NCBI GenBank assembly: GCA_039184335.1
Contig: JBCDBD010000014.1
Location: forward strand, 1-64,000
DNA length: 64,000 nt
Reading direction: 5' to 3'
Origin: JBCDBD01 sp039184335
Lineage (GTDB): Bacteria; Bacteroidota; Bacteroidia; Flavobacteriales; Flavobacteriaceae
Numbering within the stretch: position 1 is the stretch's first letter; each line of letters starts with the position of its first letter. Made by a program: the position numbers and the translations under genes. This document shows positions 38,029 through 46,743 of this stretch, in pieces. The notes beneath the pieces are model-generated. The model had not been told where the DNA came from, made no database searches, and saw only the letters and a program-made list of their open reading frames with translations.

Positions 38029-39303
38029 TTGGAAAACGTACAATCGACAAAACAGCGTTTTGAGCTTATAGGCAATGACATAAAACTGAATCGTGCCATT
38101 GAAAAGGCCATTCAGGTAGCCCCCACCGACATTTCAGTTTTGGTAACCGGTGAAAGTGGTGTCGGAAAAGAGGCCATTCCAAAGATCATCCATTCCATTT
38201 CGCATCGAAAACATGCCAAATATATTGCGGTCAACTGTGGGGCCATACCCGAAGGCACCATCGACAGTGAACTTTTTGGACATGAAAAGGGAGCCTTTAC
38301 CGGAGCTACACAAACACGAAGGGGCTATTTTGAAGTAGCTGATGGAGGAACCATTTTTTTGGACGAAGTAGGAGAACTTCCCTTGACCACGCAAGTCCGT
38401 TTATTGCGGGTGTTGGAAAACGGGGAGTTTTTAAAGGTGGGTTCCTCCCAGGTTCAAAAAACCAATGTCCGTATTGTTGCGGCTACCAATATCAATATGT
38501 TCGAGGCTATAAAAAGGGAAAAATTTCGAGAAGATCTCTATTACAGGTTAAGCACTGTAGAAATCAACATTCCTCCCTTACGTGAGCGTCAAAACGATAT
38601 TCACTTGCTGTTTCGAAAGTTCGCATCGGATTTCGGGCAAAAATATAAAATGCCAACCATACGCCTAGAAGATGAAGCCATACAGCTATTGTTGAAATAT
38701 CGATGGCCGGGCAATATTAGGCAGCTCCGTAATATTGCAGAACAGATTTCAGTGCTTGAAAAAAAACGTGTGGTCTCTTCAACCACCTTGCACGGTTATC
38801 TGCCCAACGCCAATGCGTCAAATTTGCCCGCTGTGGTCAGTACAGGTAAAAAAGAGAGTGACTTTAGCAATGAGCGTGAAATTCTCTACAAAGTGCTTTT
38901 TGACATGAAAGGGGACCTTAACGACTTGAAAAAGTTGACCTTGGAGCTGCTCAAGAACAATGACACCACGAAGGTACAGGAAGAGAACGAGACCCTTATC
39001 AGAAAAATATATGGTGATAGCAATGAAACTGGAGGCCAAGAAAGGGAAAATGTGACCGAAGTCTTGCAATTACCTGAACCCATCATTGAGAATACCGCGG
39101 TCATAGCCCCTACAGTACCAGAAGATCGGTATCATTTTGCAGAGGAAATACAAGAAGAAGAAACATTATCTTTACAGGAAAAGGAAATAGAACTGATCAA
39201 AAAATCGCTGGAACGCAACCGTGGAAAACGAAAAGCTGCCGCTGCTGAGCTTGGCATTTCAGAACGAACACTATACCGAAAGATAAAACAATATGATCTA
39301 TAA
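38029..39303 (+). CDS. Sigma-54 interaction-domain transcriptional activator without receiver
   Basis: 424 residues from a TTG at 38029; no in-frame ATG is available near the start and 9 bases separate it from miaB. The AAA+ domain starts almost at once: Walker A GESGVGKE at 41-48, the sigma-54-contacting GAFTGA at 88-93, Walker B GGTIFLDEVGE near 106-116 and the R-finger region YYRLSTVEINIPPLRERQNDI. After a 90-residue linker, a Fis-type helix-turn-helix ends the protein (RKAAAAELGISERTLYRKIKQYDL). There is no response-receiver, GAF or PAS domain, so activity must be set by expression level, protein partners or nucleotides. It overlaps lptE by 11 bases. Confidence 0.93.
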   Translation: MENVQSTKQRFELIGNDIKLNRAIEKAIQVAPTDISVLVTGESGVGKEAIPKIIHSISHRKHAKYIAVNCGAIPEGTIDSELFGHEKGAFTGATQTRRGYFEVADGGTIFLDEVGELPLTTQVRLLRVLENGEFLKVGSSQVQKTNVRIVAATNINMFEAIKREKFREDLYYRLSTVEINIPPLRERQNDIHLLFRKFASDFGQKYKMPTIRLEDEAIQLLLKYRWPGNIRQLRNIAEQISVLEKKRVVSSTTLHGYLPNANASNLPAVVSTGKKESDFSNEREILYKVLFDMKGDLNDLKKLTLELLKNNDTTKVQEENETLIRKIYGDSNETGGQERENVTEVLQLPEPIIENTAVIAPTVPEDRYHFAEEIQEEETLSLQEKEIELIKKSLERNRGKRKAAAAELGISERTLYRKIKQYDL

Positions 39304-39823
39304 AATGTTGAAGAAGGCCAGAATCACAGGGGCCGGTTTGACCATACTGTGGCTTTCGGGTTGTGGAGCCTATAATTTTTCTGGTGCAAGCACTGGAACT
39401 GCCCAGACATTTCAAGTCAATTTTTTTCAAAATTATGCCGATCAAAGTCCAGGCTCAACCATTGAACCTGGATTGGACAGGGACTTTACCTTGGCACTAC
39501 AGGATCTCATCGCCAATTTGACCAGTCTTAATCTTACGGGGAGTAACGGAGACCTATTGTATGAAGGTGAAATTGTGGAATATCGGGTATCTCCCATGAC
39601 CGCCACAGCTAACCAAACGGCTGCGCAAAATAGATTGACCATGAGTGTCAACGTACGTTTTTACAATACGACCAAAGAAGACGCTGATTTTGAGAGGCGG
39701 TTTTCGTTTTTCTACGATTTTGATGCCAACCAGTTATTGGAATCGGTAAAAAGTGAGGCCCATGGGGTGCTCTTTGAACGTATTACACAAGATATTTTCA
39801 ATGCATCTTTAGCAGATTGGTAG
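39293..39823 (+). CDS. lptE: LptE-like lipopolysaccharide-assembly lipoprotein
   Basis: 176 residues (ATG at 39293; ATG at 39305 is possible). A lipoprotein signal ends in TILWLSGC. The mature part (AQTFQVNFFQNYADQSPGSTIEPGLDRDFTLALQDLI ... GDLLYEGEIVEYRVSPMTATANQTAAQNRLTMSVNVRF) matches the LptE family of Bacteroidota. LptE plugs LptD at the outer membrane and delivers lipopolysaccharide to the surface. Cotranscribed with the sigma-54 activator. Confidence 0.87.
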   Translation: MIYKMLKKARITGAGLTILWLSGCGAYNFSGASTGTAQTFQVNFFQNYADQSPGSTIEPGLDRDFTLALQDLIANLTSLNLTGSNGDLLYEGEIVEYRVSPMTATANQTAAQNRLTMSVNVRFYNTTKEDADFERRFSFFYDFDANQLLESVKSEAHGVLFERITQDIFNASLADW

Positions 39824-39828
39824 TGTTT

Positions 39829-40698
39829 ATGAATGTTCCCGATTTTTTGCATATTCTACAAAAATCAGATACCATCCTGTCGCCAAGACAGACACGTGAA
39901 CTGGAAGGGCTTATTGAAGAATATCCTTATTTTCAGGCAGCACGGGCATTACATCTCAAAGCCCTCAAAAACCTCAACAGCCACAAATACAATAATGCCT
40001 TAAAACGTACAGCGGCCCATACCGCAGATCGGGAGGTACTGTTTGATTACATCACCTCAAATGAGTTTGTACAAAGCTCGATTGCAGATACCATATCAGG
40101 AAAATCATCAAGTATAAAGGAAAAAAAAATCATTTCAGAGGAGGTTGAACCAAGTCCTAAAGTCGAGACCATCCAGATTGCATCAAAAGAAAAGCCACTC
40201 CCCCAAAATATCAAAGACGCTGAGCAGATATTAAATCCGGCTTTATTCAAAACCAAAGAAGACCCTATTGAAGAGACCAAAAGGCCAAATAAAGACTTAC
40301 AACTGGGCAGTCCGATCCCTTTTACCAAGAATGAAAGACATTCTTTTACGGAATGGCTACAGTTGACCTCCATGAAAACAATCGAAAGACAAGCCAAGAA
40401 TCCGGAAGAAGAATCGCAAAAGAAAAAGAAATTTGAACTTTTGGACAAGTTCATCCAATCCAATCCGAGAATCGTCCCTAAAACGCATGCAAAGTCAAAG
40501 GTAAACATTAAAGAATCTTCAAAAATTGATAAAAATGAATTGATGACCGAGACTTTGGCAAAGGTCTATCTGGAACAAAAAAAGTATAAGAAAGCGATTC
40601 AGGCCTTTAAAATATTGCGTTTGAAATATCCAGAAAAAAGTGGTTTCTTTGCGGATCAAATTCGGGCAGTCAAAGCACTGCAAAAAGAAAACGAATAG
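39829..40698 (+). CDS. Conserved protein with C-terminal TPR-like repeat
   Basis: 289 residues from the ATG at 39829, 5 bases after lptE. The N-terminus (MNVPDFLHILQKSDTILSPRQTRELEGLIEEYPYFQAARALHLKAL) is a conserved helical segment seen at this locus in flavobacteria. A charged, low-complexity middle (about 95-200) follows, then a TPR-like hairpin LAKVYLEQKKYKKAIQAFKILRLKYPEKS near the end. No signal peptide. Function unknown; the position between lptE and secG suggests envelope biogenesis. Confidence 0.75.
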   Translation: MNVPDFLHILQKSDTILSPRQTRELEGLIEEYPYFQAARALHLKALKNLNSHKYNNALKRTAAHTADREVLFDYITSNEFVQSSIADTISGKSSSIKEKKIISEEVEPSPKVETIQIASKEKPLPQNIKDAEQILNPALFKTKEDPIEETKRPNKDLQLGSPIPFTKNERHSFTEWLQLTSMKTIERQAKNPEEESQKKKKFELLDKFIQSNPRIVPKTHAKSKVNIKESSKIDKNELMTETLAKVYLEQKKYKKAIQAFKILRLKYPEKSGFFADQIRAVKALQKENE

Positions 40699-40702
40699 CG
40701 CA

Positions 40703-41074
40703 ATGAGTACATTTACCATTTTCTTGATTTTGATTATTGCTGTTTGCCTTTTATTGGTTTTGGTGATCATGGTACAAAATCCAAAAGGTGGAGGGTTATC
40801 TTCGTCTTTCGGTGGTGGCGGAAACCAAATTGTAGGGGGAGTGAAAAAAACCGGTGACTTTTTGGATAAAAGTACCTGGACCTTGGCCGGCCTATTGATT
40901 GTGTTGATACTGTTGTCGAACATTACCTTAAAGGGAAATTATGGCCAGGCTGAATCAAAAGTGTTGCAAGGTGATGATATTGAGACTACAGTACCTGAGA
41001 CCATCCCAGAGGAAGTACCTGAAGAAGTACCTTCTTCCGATAGCGGATTAAATCCTTTGGATACCATTCAGTAA
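40703..41074 (+). CDS. secG: Preprotein translocase subunit SecG
   Basis: 123 residues from the ATG at 40703. Two membrane helices (FTIFLILIIAVCLLLVLVIMVQ and WTLAGLLIVLILLSNI) flank the glycine-rich loop PKGGGLSSSFGGGGNQIVGG that defines SecG. The C-terminal 45 residues are an acidic Pro/Glu-rich extension (VPETIPEEVPEEVPSSDSG), longer than in E. coli. Accessory subunit of SecYEG. Followed by a strong terminator. Confidence 0.93.
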   Translation: MSTFTIFLILIIAVCLLLVLVIMVQNPKGGGLSSSFGGGGNQIVGGVKKTGDFLDKSTWTLAGLLIVLILLSNITLKGNYGQAESKVLQGDDIETTVPETIPEEVPEEVPSSDSGLNPLDTIQ

Positions 41075-41093
41075 TACTGTAAAATAATTAGGG

Positions 41094-41129
41094 ATGCCAG
41101 CTCAGATGACAAGCTGGCATTTTTGTTTT
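41094..41129 (+). terminator. Terminator of the miaB-secG operon
   Basis: ATGCCAGCT pairs with AGCTGGCAT over a 9-base loop and is followed by TTTTGTTTT, 20 bases after the secG stop. Confidence 0.9.
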
Positions 41130-41213
41130 AGCATATTGTCAGTTTTTCGGTAATGGCACAATTTCTGTCTAATAATTTCGAGAATTTTAAAACTAATACC
41201 TAAAATTTAAAAT

Positions 41214-41492
41214 ATGTCTAAAGTTAACATCAAACCATTGGCAGATAGGGTTCTTGTAGAACCTATGGCCGCTGAGACCAAGACTGCATCTGGTATCATC
41301 ATACCTGATACGGCCAAAGAAAAACCACAAAAAGGGAAAGTTGTCGCTGTCGGCCCTGGCACCAAGGATGAAAAAGTCACCGTTAAGGTCGGGGACACTG
41401 TTCTTTATGGAAAGTATTCTGGCACGGAACTCAAATTAGAAGGTGCTGACTATTTGATGATGCGCGAAAGTGACATTTTAGCAATTGTATAA
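41214..41492 (+). CDS. groES: Co-chaperonin GroES
   Basis: 92 residues, the normal length. KPLADRVLVEPMAAETKTASGIIIPDTAKEKPQKGKV carries the mobile loop, and VGDTVLYGKYSGTELKLEGADYLMMRESDILAIV the end of the beta-barrel. Caps GroEL during folding. 21 bases before groEL. No CIRCE-like inverted repeat is visible upstream. Confidence 0.98.
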   Translation: MSKVNIKPLADRVLVEPMAAETKTASGIIIPDTAKEKPQKGKVVAVGPGTKDEKVTVKVGDTVLYGKYSGTELKLEGADYLMMRESDILAIV

Positions 41493-41513
41493 CAAAAAAT
41501 CAACTAAAGAAAA

Positions 41514-43145
41514 ATGGCAAAAGACATAACATTTGACATCGAGGCAAGAGACGGTCTAAAAAAAGGGGTTGATGCCTTGGCCAATGCCGTTAAGGTAACC
41601 CTTGGTCCAAAAGGTAGAAATGTAATCGTTAGCAAGTCCTTTGGTGGACCACAGGTGACCAAAGATGGGGTTACTGTTGCCAAAGAGATCGAGCTTGAAA
41701 ATGCCCTGGAAAACATGGGTGCCCAAATGGTAAAGGAAGTTGCTTCAAAAACCAATGATCTAGCTGGTGATGGTACTACTACTGCAACCGTTTTGGCACA
41801 AGCCATTGTCAAGGAAGGATTGAAAAATGTAGCGGCGGGTGCCAACCCTATGGATCTAAAGAGAGGTATTGACAAGGCCGTTGATACCATTGTGGCCAAT
41901 CTGGCCAAACAATCAAAAAAAGTAGGTGACTCTTCTGAAAAAATCAAACAAGTAGCCGCTATTTCGGCCAACAACGATGAGACCATCGGCGATTTGATTA
42001 CCCAAGCTTTCGAAAAAGTAGGTAAAGAAGGGGTGATCACTGTTGAAGAAGCCAAGGGAACGGATACCTATGTTGATGTGGTGGAAGGGATGCAGTTCGA
42101 CAGAGGGTACCTTTCTCCCTATTTCGTTACCGATTCTGAAAAAATGATTGCCGATCTCGACAGTCCTTATATCTTATTGTTCGACAAAAAGATTTCGGCG
42201 ATGAAAGATTTGCTCCCAGTATTGGAACCTGTTGCACAATCTGGTAAGCCCCTGTTGATCATTGCTGAAGATGTCGATGGTGAAGCCTTGGCCACTTTGG
42301 TAGTCAACAAATTACGTGGTTCATTAAAAATTGCTGCGGTAAAAGCCCCTGGTTTTGGAGACCGTAGAAAGGCCATGCTTGAAGATATTGCCATTTTGAC
42401 AAATGGTACTGTAATTTCAGAAGAAAGAGGTTTCTCACTGGAAAATGCAACGTTAGACATGTTGGGATCTTGTGAACGTGTGACCATAGACAAAGACAAT
42501 ACGACCATTGTCAACGGTTCGGGTGACACAAAAAATATCAAGGCCCGTGTCAACCAGATCAAAGCGCAGATCGAGACCACTACCTCAGACTACGATAAGG
42601 AAAAGCTTCAAGAGCGTTTGGCCAAATTGGCAGGTGGTGTTGCGGTATTATATGTCGGTGCTGCCTCAGAAGTTGAAATGAAGGAGAAAAAAGATCGCGT
42701 AGATGATGCACTCCATGCCACAAGGGCTGCAGTAGAAGAAGGCATTGTAGCTGGTGGAGGTGTTGCCTTGGTACGAACCAAAGACGTACTTGCCAAAGTA
42801 ACCCCTGAAAACGACGATGAGGGTACCGGACTTCAAATCGTAGCCAGGGCCATAGAGGCACCATTGCGAACCATTGTTGAAAATGCGGGTGGCGAAGGTT
42901 CCGTTGTGGTAGCCAAGGTTATGGATGGCAAAGGTGACTTTGGTTACGATGCCAAAGGAGATCAATATGTAGAAATGATGAAAGCGGGTATCATCGATCC
43001 TACCAAGGTAACCCGTATCGCCTTGGAAAATGCTTCATCAGTAGCTGGTATGATCTTGACCACTGAGTGTGCATTGACAGACATTAAAGAAGATACTCCA
43101 CCTGCACCCCCAATGGGCGGCGGGGGAATGCCCGGTATGATGTAA
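41514..43145 (+). CDS. groEL: Chaperonin GroEL
   Basis: 543 residues, full length. Typical segments include TLGPKGRNVIVSKSFGGPQVTKDGVTVAKEIEL, the nucleotide-site AGDGTTTATVLAQ and the GGM tail GGGGMPGMM. Folds cytosolic proteins in the GroES-capped chamber. Followed by a bidirectional hairpin. Confidence 0.99.
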   Translation: MAKDITFDIEARDGLKKGVDALANAVKVTLGPKGRNVIVSKSFGGPQVTKDGVTVAKEIELENALENMGAQMVKEVASKTNDLAGDGTTTATVLAQAIVKEGLKNVAAGANPMDLKRGIDKAVDTIVANLAKQSKKVGDSSEKIKQVAAISANNDETIGDLITQAFEKVGKEGVITVEEAKGTDTYVDVVEGMQFDRGYLSPYFVTDSEKMIADLDSPYILLFDKKISAMKDLLPVLEPVAQSGKPLLIIAEDVDGEALATLVVNKLRGSLKIAAVKAPGFGDRRKAMLEDIAILTNGTVISEERGFSLENATLDMLGSCERVTIDKDNTTIVNGSGDTKNIKARVNQIKAQIETTTSDYDKEKLQERLAKLAGGVAVLYVGAASEVEMKEKKDRVDDALHATRAAVEEGIVAGGGVALVRTKDVLAKVTPENDDEGTGLQIVARAIEAPLRTIVENAGGEGSVVVAKVMDGKGDFGYDAKGDQYVEMMKAGIIDPTKVTRIALENASSVAGMILTTECALTDIKEDTPPAPPMGGGGMPGMM

Positions 43146-43170
43146 TACCGAAAATGGATATCAAAAGAAA

Positions 43171-43199
43171 AACCGCACCTAAACAGTGCGGTTTTTTTA
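43171..43199. terminator. Bidirectional terminator between groEL and the metal-associated operon
   Basis: AACCGCAC / GTGCGGTT stem with a 7-base loop and a run of seven T on the plus strand; on the minus strand the complementary A-rich side gives TTTTTCTTTT. It overlaps the stop codon of the convergent gene at 43197. Confidence 0.88.
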
Positions 43200-43898
43200 T
43201 GCAAATAACATCCAAAAGGCCATGACCAACATGATACTATTTTCAACAAAGGTAGCCTCGGTCATGGGCAGGTTCAATGCCGTTCCCAAGCAGGCACAAC
43301 GAATACTCTTCTTATAAAAAAGTGTTTTTACAACGCCAAAGGTGGTAGTACCTAAGGCAATTAAGGTCACCCAAAGGGCCAATTGCACTTGAAACCGCAT
43401 TAAAAAGAGTACCCCTAAGCCCAATTCTAAAAAGGGATATGCCCAACCATAAAAGGGTACGGCTTTCGCCAAAGGATCGTACATACCAAAACTTTTTGGA
43501 AAGCCTTTTAAATCCAAAAACTTAAAAAAGCTAAAGACGATATAGAACAGCCCCATAAAATCGAGCATTGCCTCGCGAATGCTCCAATCTTTATAGTTCA
43601 ATAGAATGGTGGCTGAAAACAAGTACCCAAAAATCAGAAACAGGGGTTGCAGTTGATTCCATTTTGATTTTTCTTTTGGTACTACATCTTGAATTTTAAG
43701 TTCAGTGATGACGTATTTTTGAGGTAAGACCTCTTGAAGCTTTTTTAATGGAAACTGTTCTTTCATGGTCAATATTGCCTGCGATCTGTACAAATCGACT
43801 TCCACTGCATCAATACCAGCAACGGTTTGGAGCTTTTTTTGTACCGAGGCCACGCAGTTTTGACAAGTCATTCCGACTATGGTATAGGTCCGCTTCAT
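43197..43898 (-). CDS. HMA domain fused to MauE/DoxX-like membrane protein
   Basis: 233 residues. Residues 1-70 form a heavy-metal-associated domain with the binding motif GMTCQNC (C12, C15 approximately). After a linker, four hydrophobic helices (LFLIFGYLFSATILL, MLDFMGLFYIVFSFFKF, AYPFLELGLGVLFLM, LALWVTLIALGTTTFGVV) and the motif RCACLGTALNLPMT follow, as in MauE/DoxX-type redox-associated membrane proteins. The fusion suggests membrane handling of a soft metal or of thiols; this is inference. Its ATG overlaps the upstream NHL gene stop by 4 bases, and it ends the five-gene run. Confidence 0.82.
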   Translation of the reverse strand: MKRTYTIVGMTCQNCVASVQKKLQTVAGIDAVEVDLYRSQAILTMKEQFPLKKLQEVLPQKYVITELKIQDVVPKEKSKWNQLQPLFLIFGYLFSATILLNYKDWSIREAMLDFMGLFYIVFSFFKFLDLKGFPKSFGMYDPLAKAVPFYGWAYPFLELGLGVLFLMRFQVQLALWVTLIALGTTTFGVVKTLFYKKSIRCACLGTALNLPMTEATFVENSIMLVMAFWMLFA

Positions 43899-44728
43899 TC
43901 CGAGATTTTTTCCTTCGGGGTATACAATACGAGCTCCCCTTTCCTGTAATTGATCACATAGAGTGTATCCTGTTTTACCAAAAGATCGGTGGCTTTGGCA
44001 ATTCCTTCCACTAATTGTTGTTTTAAATTTCCTTCGTGATCAAAGACCAGCACTCGATCATTTTCAAAATCAGTGATAAAAACCTCGTTAGTTGACACAA
44101 ACAAACCTGTTGCTGCATTCATCTTTTGGTCTTGCCCTATCATTTTCACAAACTTCCCTGCTTTGTCAAAAACCTGAATACGGTTGTTATAGGCATCTGC
44201 CACCCAAATCAGTGAATCGGTAATCTGAACATCGGTAGGGTAATAGAATTCGCCTGTCTTTTTACCCTCCTTTCCAAAAGAAATGATGGTATGCCCATCA
44301 AAATAATGGATGCGATTGTTATAAAAATCGACCACTGCTTTTTGGGCCTTTAAGACTGAAATTGCAGCTGGGGCATCCAGATTGGCAAAAACCGATTTTC
44401 GAAACAACGAATGGTCAGGTAAATGGAATGAAACTATCGAATCGATCCCATATTCTGGAATATACAGGTTCTCTTCATCTGCATCTATGTGCATGGGCCT
44501 ATCCAACGAATCAATGGTTTTTAGTATATGGCCCGCAATATCAATCTGGACCAAACGGTTGTGGTCTCCATCAGATAACCAAAGCTCTCCGTCACGACTT
44601 GCTATACCTATAGGATTAATTCCTGCAAGGTGTATACTTTTATGGTATACCCACTCTCTTTGGGTTTCATTTTGCTGACATGACAACCCAGCCAATCCTA
44701 TAAACAAAACAAAAATATACTTTATCAT
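43895..44728 (-). CDS. NHL-repeat beta-propeller lipoprotein
   Basis: 277 residues. MIKYIFVLFIGLAGLSC is a lipoprotein signal (Cys17). Repeats of the NHL form follow: ELWLSDGDHNRLVQIDIAG, LIWVADAYNNRIQVFDKAGKF, EVFITDFENDRVLVFDHEGNL, giving a probable six-bladed propeller. No catalytic residues are obvious. It is 4 bases downstream of the double-HMA gene, so it likely acts in the same process, perhaps as a binding or scaffolding protein in the periplasm. Confidence 0.85.
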   Translation of the reverse strand: MIKYIFVLFIGLAGLSCQQNETQREWVYHKSIHLAGINPIGIASRDGELWLSDGDHNRLVQIDIAGHILKTIDSLDRPMHIDADEENLYIPEYGIDSIVSFHLPDHSLFRKSVFANLDAPAAISVLKAQKAVVDFYNNRIHYFDGHTIISFGKEGKKTGEFYYPTDVQITDSLIWVADAYNNRIQVFDKAGKFVKMIGQDQKMNAATGLFVSTNEVFITDFENDRVLVFDHEGNLKQQLVEGIAKATDLLVKQDTLYVINYRKGELVLYTPKEKISE

Positions 44729-44732
44729 TTCC

Positions 44733-45359
44733 TTAATTATTTAGTCTTTCATACTGACAACAGGCAGGCAGATTACCATAATCATCACCATGTGCTTCAT
44801 GGTTCTCGGTATCGTGCCCTTTCGATGCTATCATTTTTTCAACAGCAAACAAGCTCGTGCTATTTGGGTCTAAGCCAACTTCCAATAATTTGCTCTCTTT
44901 ATCCCAAACCGCACTTGAAACACCTTCTACCAACATTGCCGCCTTTTCAATCCTCGCTTTACACATGTCACAATTACCTGCCACATTGACGGTTTGTGTT
45001 ACGAACATCCCATCTTCCACTATTGACCGTGAACCTTGAGATGTTTCTACTGTACCATCGGCACGTTCAATTTTAGTGGTGATCGGTGTATAACCTGCTT
45101 TTTCCACTTGTGCAAGCACAGCTTGCATGGCCAATACCTTTTCAGAAGGATAGTTGAAACTGAAATCCCCAGTTTCAATATCGATCTTGACATCTTTGAT
45201 GCCCTTGAATTCCTTAAACTTTTTCTCAAGCCCATAGGCGCAAAATGGACAACCCAGTCCATCAACCTGCACCATAAACTTATCCATATCCTTTTGTGCG
45301 TTTGCACTGCCCAAAGCAGCAATCGCCAATACCATTGTAATCAAAATTGTTCTTTTCAT
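44733..45359 (-). CDS. Periplasmic protein with two heavy-metal-associated domains
   Basis: 208 residues. A signal peptide (TILITMVLAIAALGSANAQ) is followed by two HMA-like folds. The first binds through GLGCPFCAYGLEKKFKE; the second through VAGNCDMCKARIEKAAMLVEG. A His-rich tail (GHDTENHEAHGDDYG ... CC) follows and could also bind metal. Exported HMA proteins act as metallochaperones; copper or mercury are the usual partners, but the metal cannot be told from sequence. 14 bases after the beta-barrel gene. Confidence 0.85.
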   Translation of the reverse strand: MKRTILITMVLAIAALGSANAQKDMDKFMVQVDGLGCPFCAYGLEKKFKEFKGIKDVKIDIETGDFSFNYPSEKVLAMQAVLAQVEKAGYTPITTKIERADGTVETSQGSRSIVEDGMFVTQTVNVAGNCDMCKARIEKAAMLVEGVSSAVWDKESKLLEVGLDPNSTSLFAVEKMIASKGHDTENHEAHGDDYGNLPACCQYERLNN

Positions 45360-45373
45360 GATCTATTATTTTT

Positions 45374-46141
45374 TCAGAATGTATATCGTGTGCCTAAAAA
45401 CAGGCTATATCTTAATTTTCTCCCCGCATCAACATCGTTGACCAAAGGCAATTGAATAGCAAAATCGAACGTAATGTTCTTACGGGCATATTGAATGCCT
45501 TGGGCATACAACAATTGGTACCAATCACGATCGGTCAACCAAGAATTGGCGTATTCAAAATAGAGGTTGAGTTGTTTGTTAGGGTATTGTGGTTTGAGCA
45601 AAGGCAATCCAAAACCCACTTTGTACAGCAACTCATCCTGGGTGCCATCAGGCACCCAATTATACCCTAGTTCGTTCGAAATGCCATACTTAAGGGACTC
45701 GTACCCTGCCACAATTGCGAAATACCCTTGATAGGTTCCAGTACTCAGATTGATAGCATCGATTTCCTTCCCAGTGGGGAGGGTCTGAATGGTTTTGGCT
45801 ACCATACGAAATGTTCTTCCGGTACCATCTTTTCGTAAAAATTGATATTTGCCCAAAACCTTGATATCAGCAAGGCCATCGTCATCTTCCACAAAAGTGT
45901 CATATGTGATGTAAGGTAGATGTACGGCCACCAAAGAATTGGAACTTGGCAAATAGTGCAACATAATGGGTACGTAGGTAAACCTGCCACGCTCGGTATA
46001 CCGAATCTCGGTCAATGTTTTCAAGGTAAAGCTTCCCCCTCCCAACATAATGGGCTTGTCAGACGTAATGGGCGGCCCTTGTGCCGTGGTTTTACCTAGT
46101 GCCATGACCAATATGGTCAGTACTATAATATGTTTTTTCAT
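45374..46141 (-). CDS. Outer-membrane beta-barrel protein of the metal-associated operon
   Basis: 255 residues from the ATG at 46141; a longer frame to 46174 lacks a signal at its start. A signal peptide (KKHIIVLTILVMALGKTTAQ) leads into alternating hydrophobic strands with frequent Gly/aromatic turns and the C-terminal aromatic LGTRYTF, as in outer-membrane barrels of the transporter/meta-pathway type. It may be a small pore serving the neighbouring metal proteins. No specific family could be assigned with certainty. Confidence 0.72.
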   Translation of the reverse strand: MKKHIIVLTILVMALGKTTAQGPPITSDKPIMLGGGSFTLKTLTEIRYTERGRFTYVPIMLHYLPSSNSLVAVHLPYITYDTFVEDDDGLADIKVLGKYQFLRKDGTGRTFRMVAKTIQTLPTGKEIDAINLSTGTYQGYFAIVAGYESLKYGISNELGYNWVPDGTQDELLYKVGFGLPLLKPQYPNKQLNLYFEYANSWLTDRDWYQLLYAQGIQYARKNITFDFAIQLPLVNDVDAGRKLRYSLFLGTRYTF

Positions 46142-46208
46142 TTGTTGTTTTGATTTGATACAATACTCTGTCACATAATGCCCTAATCAAGGGGTTATGA
46201 CAGCAATA

Positions 46209-46619
46209 TCAAATCAAAAACACTTCGTGAAGTACCTGAATATCCCTTACCAATTTGGGTGGAGGGTATTCTTCATTGGGAACCTGTAGCTCCCTAAGGT
46301 CAGAAAAGGGATTAAAGTACGTGAAGGCAAATACGGTCAAAACTACTTGATGTATCAACTCGAAGTCGTACAAGCTTGACTTTAGATCATCCTGTCCCTG
46401 AAAAGTAAATGATTCGTCATCACAACAGTGATCCTCCATACCATCCATTCTTAGTGACGAAGAAAAATACCCCATACCACAATCTTGGGCTTCCGAGAAA
46501 ACGGAAATGTCCATGACCCTTCCCATACAGAGGTGTTTGTCCACTGTCCATGCCATTGTTGACAGTAAGACCATCACTGCCATGGCCAAAGATAAAGTCT
46601 TATGAACCCAAGATATCAT
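46209..46619 (-). CDS. HYC_CC_PP-type exported cysteine protein
   Basis: 136 residues. A hydrophobic N-terminal segment (TLSLAMAVMVLLSTMAWTV) is followed by KHLCMG, a HCCDDES cysteine pair and the terminal YPPPKLVRD, matching the three landmarks of the HYC_CC_PP family of Bacteroidota, though the first motif is HLC instead of HYC. Members sit with metal-related genes; function is unproved. First gene of the five-gene minus run. A TAATTTTG box ends only about 4 bases before the ATG, so a leaderless message or a slightly later start is possible. Confidence 0.72.
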   Translation of the reverse strand: MISWVHKTLSLAMAVMVLLSTMAWTVDKHLCMGRVMDISVFSEAQDCGMGYFSSSLRMDGMEDHCCDDESFTFQGQDDLKSSLYDFELIHQVVLTVFAFTYFNPFSDLRELQVPNEEYPPPKLVRDIQVLHEVFLI

Positions 46620-46743
46620 AATACAAAATTATTAAAACTTTGATTTCTATGAAAATAAGCTCGTTTTGTTAACTAATTTTTTAGGAAATCAGATTGTCAG
46701 TTTTTGTAATTTGTTCGACTTTTACCTCCTAAATCATCAGAGG

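Noticed and set aside
40640..40702. Upstream extension of secG
   Set aside because: It overlaps the preceding gene and adds hydrophilic sequence before a normal SecG N-terminus.
41130..41213. Possible heat-shock control element before groES
   Set aside because: No CIRCE inverted repeat and no clean TAnnTTTG box could be found.
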